Source: CAVUXJ01 sp963814975
GTDB taxonomy: Bacteria > Acidobacteriota > Vicinamibacteria > Vicinamibacterales > CAVVIG01
Reading direction: 5' to 3'
Assembly: GCA_963814975.1 (NCBI GenBank)
Contig: CAWFFB010000006.1
Span: 1-64,000 of the forward strand
DNA length: 64,000 nt
Of the stretch, positions 60,689 through 64,000 are shown in pieces. The position numbers were made by a program, and so were the translations under genes. The first letter of the stretch is position 1; each line of letters starts with the position of its first letter. The notes beneath the pieces are model-generated. The model did no database searches and was not told the origin of the DNA. It worked only from the letters and a program-made list of their open reading frames with translations.

Positions 60689-61018
60689 CTACGGGGTGAG
60701 TGCCAGGGGCTCGAAGTGCCGGGACGTAGGGGACGGCATCTCCATGAATGCAGCCACGTGCGAACCCACGCCGGAGAAGTGTCGGCGCGTCACGGCCTGG
60801 TGCACCACCGATTGCAAAAACGTCGAGTACTCCCTCACATACGTCTGGGCGAGTTGTTGCGCTCCTTGTGCATCGGCTCGTTGCGCGAATTGCAGCAGGT
60901 CCACGAGAGTGCCGCCTTCGATTGGGAACTCGGCCTTCAGCTGGGTCTTGAGGTAGACCACGCTCAGCGAGATCAGTCGTTGGTAATTGAAATAGTGGTC
61001 CTTCACGTCGCCTATCAT
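60689..61018 (-). CDS. Hypothetical protein, helical, 109 residues
   Basis: ATG 61018 to a stop at 60689, uninterrupted: 'VKDHYFNYQRLISLSVVYLK', 'TQLKAEFPIEGGTLVDLLQF', 'AQRADAQGAQQLAQTYVREY' and 'STFLQSVVHQAVTRRHFSGV'. It is likely all-helical, with no membrane segment or known motif. It starts 25 bases after the stop of the EF-hand peptide gene and is convergent with the TIR gene. Composition is protein-like, but the family is unknown. Confidence 0.45.
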   Translation of the reverse strand: MIGDVKDHYFNYQRLISLSVVYLKTQLKAEFPIEGGTLVDLLQFAQRADAQGAQQLAQTYVREYSTFLQSVVHQAVTRRHFSGVGSHVAAFMEMPSPTSRHFEPLALTP

Positions 61019-61043
61019 CTCGGCCCGTTGACGGCTGGAATCG

Positions 61044-61244
61044 TCAGATCTTCACCGGCCGCGCCAAGCTCATTCCCGCAGCGACCAGCCGTAGAAAGCT
61101 GGACACCTGTGACCGATTCGGAAGCCCGCCGAGAAAGAACACCATGCACTGCTGCCCCTCGAGGCAGCTGCGGCCTTCTTGGAGCGACACCTTGCCATCC
61201 GCATTCGCGTCAACGATTCGCGCGATCTCTGCTGCATCGGGCAC
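61044..61244 (-). CDS. Small EF-hand-containing protein or C-terminal fragment
   Basis: From GTG 61244 the frame reads 'VPDAAEIARIVDANADGKVS' then 'LQEGRSCLEGQQCMVFFLGG'. 'DANADGKVSLQE' is a perfect 12-residue EF-hand calcium loop (D1, N3, D5, G6, S9, E12). Two Cys residues follow. The sequence upstream (to about 61340) remains protein-like in other frames, so this may be the tail of a longer, indel-broken gene. Confidence 0.4.
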   Translation of the reverse strand: MPDAAEIARIVDANADGKVSLQEGRSCLEGQQCMVFFLGGLPNRSQVSSFLRLVAAGMSLARPVKI

Positions 61245-61653
61245 TGAAGGGTCGTCGCCTCGATCGCGTCGATCAAGCGGGATCGAGCATCAGGAGATCC
61301 GCAACGATCTCGCCGGCAGCACCGGCAATCCGGAGCCACATCGCGTTCCGTTCCTCATGGGCGCCGGGGGTGGGCACGGCGACAATCTCGGCGCTTCCTT
61401 GATTCGGGAGTTGCGGATTCGCCAGCCGGCGCAGCCGCAGCGTGACGCCACCAGTGCGAGCGGGATACGCCGGTTCGCACTCGGCCGCGATGCTCTAGTC
61501 CGCATCCGTCAAATGACATCGATAGCCGTCCGCCTCGCCATCGGCAAGGCCAGGGTCGAGGCTGCGGTCCCACTAAATAGCAGAACATGGCAAGCTCCTG
61601 AAGAGTCGAGGGCGGCGCGTGGTTCACGCCGTGGTAGTTGTGCAGCGCTGGGG
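61245..61653. other. Stretch without an assignable gene
   Basis: About 400 bases in which several overlapping frames are open on both strands but none shows a recognisable domain or continuous protein-like composition. It may hold the broken 5' part of the EF-hand gene on the minus strand. Confidence 0.4.
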
Positions 61654-61740
61654 ATGACCTGGCGCGAGTTTTTACGAGCACGGCGGCACAGCATGCTCGC
61701 GGTCGACTTCTTCACCGTCGAGACGATTTGGCTGCAACGG
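61654..61740 (+). pseudogene. Transposase/integrase (rve, DDE) fragment
   Basis: The 29 codons 'MTWREFLRARRHSMLAVDFF' then 'TVETIWLQR' match the start of the catalytic domain of a family of integrase-core (rve) transposases common in soil bacteria; the Asp of VDFF is the first catalytic acid. Homology starts and stops abruptly on both sides. It is a scrap of an insertion sequence, evidence of past transposition in this part of the island. Confidence 0.7.
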
Positions 61741-61960
61741 TGGTACGCGAACGGCGGAACCTCAGTGCGGCGAACGCCCGTTGTCAAGGATGATATTGGT
61801 GGAGCTCAGCGCATGATCCACCTGATCTAACAGCTCAGATCCAGTCGACGGCTCCGCGCCTGACGAATCAGCTGACACTGCCGGAGCGAGCGGTCTCGCC
61901 ACGCGCGGCTTCAGCACCCAACAACTTTGCAGGGCTCGTCCCCCATGACCGGAGGTCACA

Positions 61961-63361
61961 ATGATCCACTACGCAGAATCTGTCGCTCAGCAAAATGCCT
62001 CAGGCCCCAACCTTCGCGCACTTGTCGGCACACCAGGAGATGCGGCCGTCCTTGGCGGCTACTACCACCAAGGTGATGGCGGCGGGGGGCAGTTTTACTG
62101 GTCCAACGCTCCAGCATCCGACGACGGCGGCACAGTCATCAACTCAACCTTGGGGACGACCTCGGCGGGATGGCGCCGCATCTGGACAGGTGCGATTAAC
62201 GTGCAGTGGTTCGGTGCGATCCCTACTGTGACCCCCGGACTGCAACCCGGCGATCGACGCCGCCCTGGGCTGGCGCGCTCCGTCCGATACCACGCGCCCA
62301 TCTACTTTCCGGCCGGCGATTAAAATACGCGTCGTCCGATCGTGATCCCCCGCGGCCCGCAAGGCAGGGGTTGGCACGTGGTACGGCGACGGCGCCGGCG
62401 TGACGCAGATCGTATTTGCCGCGACGGAGGAGCAGGATGGCCAGCCTCTGATGACATTTGATGAGCAACGGTTTGAGGTGTATGGGTTCAGGCTTCACGG
62501 GCTCTCGCTCGTACGCGGGGGACCCGTAAATCTCAGCGTTCGTCTACCGGCCGCTGGACAGTGTTGGCCCCCAGAGCCGCTCGCAATGCGGCACTCGACG
62601 ATTCGAGACGTCTGGGTGTTTTCGAACGAGCAGCCGTTCGCGCCAGGCTTTCCGGGTTACGCGGACGGCGCAGCGTTGTTCTTGGACGGTCTTCCAGACT
62701 GCCTGCTCGAGAACGTGCAGGTAGACGGTTGCGAGGTTGGGCTTTTGCTGAAGGACAGCGCGAGGTGCACGCTGTCGAGCGTTCAGGCGTGCCTTCAGAT
62801 GGCGCAAGGCTCGCGCCATGGCATCGTCATCGAGGGCGGCGGAGGGCACGTCCTGACCAACTCGGTGTTCGGGCCGATGGGCTCGAACACGTACCCAGGC
62901 CACGCGCTCACGCTCCGCAACGAGCACGCTGCCGGGACGCGAGTTGATCGGACCGCTACAGTGCACTTTCTTGAACGCTCAGTTCGAAGGTCGGCACACC
63001 GCCGACGCAATTCGAATCGAGGCAGGTGGCGAGCTTTCGTTTACGAATTACAGCCCTCCTGGGCATGGACCGGCCACGCACAAACAGCGTGGAATGGGAC
63101 GTCGGTCCAACAGTCCGGCACGTCGACTTTCACGGTGGCTGGGCCAACAATTACACGGGCGGACCGAACGGCAGCGTGGCGATCGTAGTCGAGAACGGCG
63201 CGAGTGACGTCCGATTCCACAATGTTGGAATCTCCCAGCCATACTCATATGGCGAAGTGCAGCTGCCAAGTCCGCGCAGCCCCGGTTTTGCGTCAAGAAA
63301 TGTTGGTGGTTCATTTAGTTTCGGTGTTGCTCCACCGCACATGATCGCACGGTTCGTCTGA
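61961..63361 (+). CDS. Pectate-lyase-like right-handed beta-helix protein (several frameshifts)
   Basis: ATG 61961, seven bases after GGAGG. The N-terminus ('LRALVGTPGDAAVLGGYYHQ', 'GGGGQFYWSNAPASDDGGTV', 'GWRRIWTGAINVQWFGA') is the pattern that opens pectate-lyase-3-like/tailspike-type beta-helix proteins. After shifts near 62240 and 62390 the coils follow: 'MRHSTIRDVWVFSNEQPFAP', 'LENVQVDGCEVGLLLKDSAR' and 'HGIVIEGGGGHVLTNSVFGP'. A shift near 62950 leads to 'LNAQFEGRHTADAIRIEAGG' and 'WANNYTGGPNGSVAIVVENG'. There is no signal peptide. Such proteins bind or cleave polysaccharide, in phage tailspikes or as secreted lyases; lack of a signal and location in an island allow either origin. Confidence 0.7.
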
Positions 63362-63774
63362 GGTCGGAGCATCTGTCATCAATGGATTCATACGATCGAC
63401 CTGCACATTCAAGCTGTCGTGCACGCGGCGGGGAATCTCATCGGGTTGGTAGCCTCGGATTGAGCGTGATGCCTTGACATAGGGTCAGAAGGAGCAAAAG
63501 AAGGACTGAGATCATCGCGGCGTAGCGTATCCGCGGTCGACCGCGACATCAACGGCAGCAACGCGAACAGGCTTTATAGCAGGACTCTGGACGACGGCGA
63601 CCGCCAATGTCCCAACCTCGCGCCGTGTCGATTCGATTGACTCGCACCGTGGACTCAGTGCCTGGGTGCACCTGTGCTTTGATACGGATTCAGGCCGAAA
63701 TGACCGGAACACGAGTTCTTTCAGAGAGGCGGTTGCAGCACAATTGGGAATTCGCCACCAACAGGTTTCTCTCG
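63362..63774. other. Intergenic stretch without recognisable gene
   Basis: About 410 bases. Short frames are open on both strands, but none has family resemblance or a good start context. It separates the beta-helix gene from the convergent cytochrome gene. I see no tRNA, repeat array or clear terminator in it. Confidence 0.5.
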
Positions 63775-64000
63775 CTACAGGCCAGACTGCAAGGTTGCCA
63801 GGTAGGTCAACACATCCTTCAAATCCGAGTCGCTCAATTCCCTGTCTGTATACGCCGGCATGAGCGATCGCCGTTGATGATTGATCTCCGCAAGATCGCG
63901 CTTGAGAAACACATGGATCTTGCCGTCGACACCTAGGACCTGGATGGGGGAAAGTATCTTCGTTCTTTGGTATACCGGTAATTCGCTGTCCTTCCTTGCT
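63775..64000 (-). CDS. Cytochrome c haem-binding-type protein, C-terminal part (runs off window, one frameshift)
   Basis: The last codons before a stop at 63775 read 'IQVLGVDGKIHVFLKRDLAE', 'INHQRRSLMPAYTDRELSDS' and 'DLKDVLTYLATLQSG'. This aligns with the C-terminus of the cytochrome at 21040-21858 ('LFSVQIMDTRERI', 'SAMPAFGVDRLSESDLDDVI'), including the axial-Met MPA(Y/F) segment. Upstream, across an indel near 63953, 'GQRITGIPKNEDTF' matches 'GQPIQGVKKNEDLF'. The CxxCH part lies beyond the window. Its presence suggests the island may end near here and backbone-like genes resume. Confidence 0.7.
   Translation of the reverse strand, partial: ARKDSELPVYQRTKILSPIQVLGVDGKIHVFLKRDLAEINHQRRSLMPAYTDRELSDSDLKDVLTYLATLQSGL

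Overview
The window is GC-rich DNA, apparently from a soil-type Gram-negative bacterium. Gene content points to Acidobacteriota, probably a Vicinamibacteria-like lineage: several secreted PQQ/BamB-type beta-propellers, DUF6152 and CHRD proteins, a Pirellula/Verrucomicrobium-type cytochrome c, a large FtsX permease and a MoxR/DUF58/VWA operon. This placement is inferred from family content only. Many conserved genes are split by single-base indels while homology continues in another frame. I read most of these as assembly or sequencing indels, so I give full-span coordinates and flag the breaks.

Backbone, 1-52.2 kb. 0-5.3 kb: the start of an Fe-alcohol dehydrogenase, then three consecutive secreted beta-propeller genes. 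6-16.4 kb: an M28 peptidase, then a minus-strand block (glycosyltransferase, ABC ATPase, FtsX permease, propeller, rhodanese), then an aldehyde dehydrogenase-like gene divergent from a HemN/HemW-like radical SAM gene with a thioesterase behind it. 18.4-24 kb: a degenerate metallo-beta-lactamase-fold protein, a quinoprotein dehydrogenase with its dihaem cytochrome, and malate synthase. 24.3-30.7 kb: a MoxR-DUF58-VWA (Bat-like) operon. 30.9-38.1 kb: secreted DUF6152-type proteins, an HpcH/HpaI aldolase, an ANL-type adenylating enzyme, DUF3311 plus a sodium:solute symporter, and an MFS transporter. 38.3-41.8 kb: a three-gene redox operon (FAD oxidase, Hdr-like Fe-S protein, geranylgeranyl-reductase-like flavoprotein). 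41.8-52.2 kb: a TlpA-like protein, CHRD protein, cytochrome-fused quinoprotein, GltD/GltB and TadA. Ten or so intergenic tracts of tiny repeated words, each tract with its own word set, sit at gene ends through this backbone.

Island, 52.2-64 kb. A tRNA-Ser(CGA) with encoded CCA is the integration site. Element 1 (about 4.2 kb) carries a tyrosine integrase, a small HTH protein, two linked uncharacterised genes, a LexA-like winged-helix protein, an MNT nucleotidyltransferase with an altered active site, and a ParE/RelE-type toxin-antitoxin pair. It ends at a second, 17/18-identical copy of the tRNA 3' end. A decayed second integrase/HTH copy follows. Beyond it lie a TIR-transmembrane-lectin-fold protein, small minus-strand genes (one with an EF-hand loop), a transposase scrap, a pectate-lyase-like beta-helix protein and the end of a cytochrome c gene. 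The island is an accessory, probably defence-related region; the TIR membrane protein and the tandem tRNA-Ser insertions are its most interesting parts.
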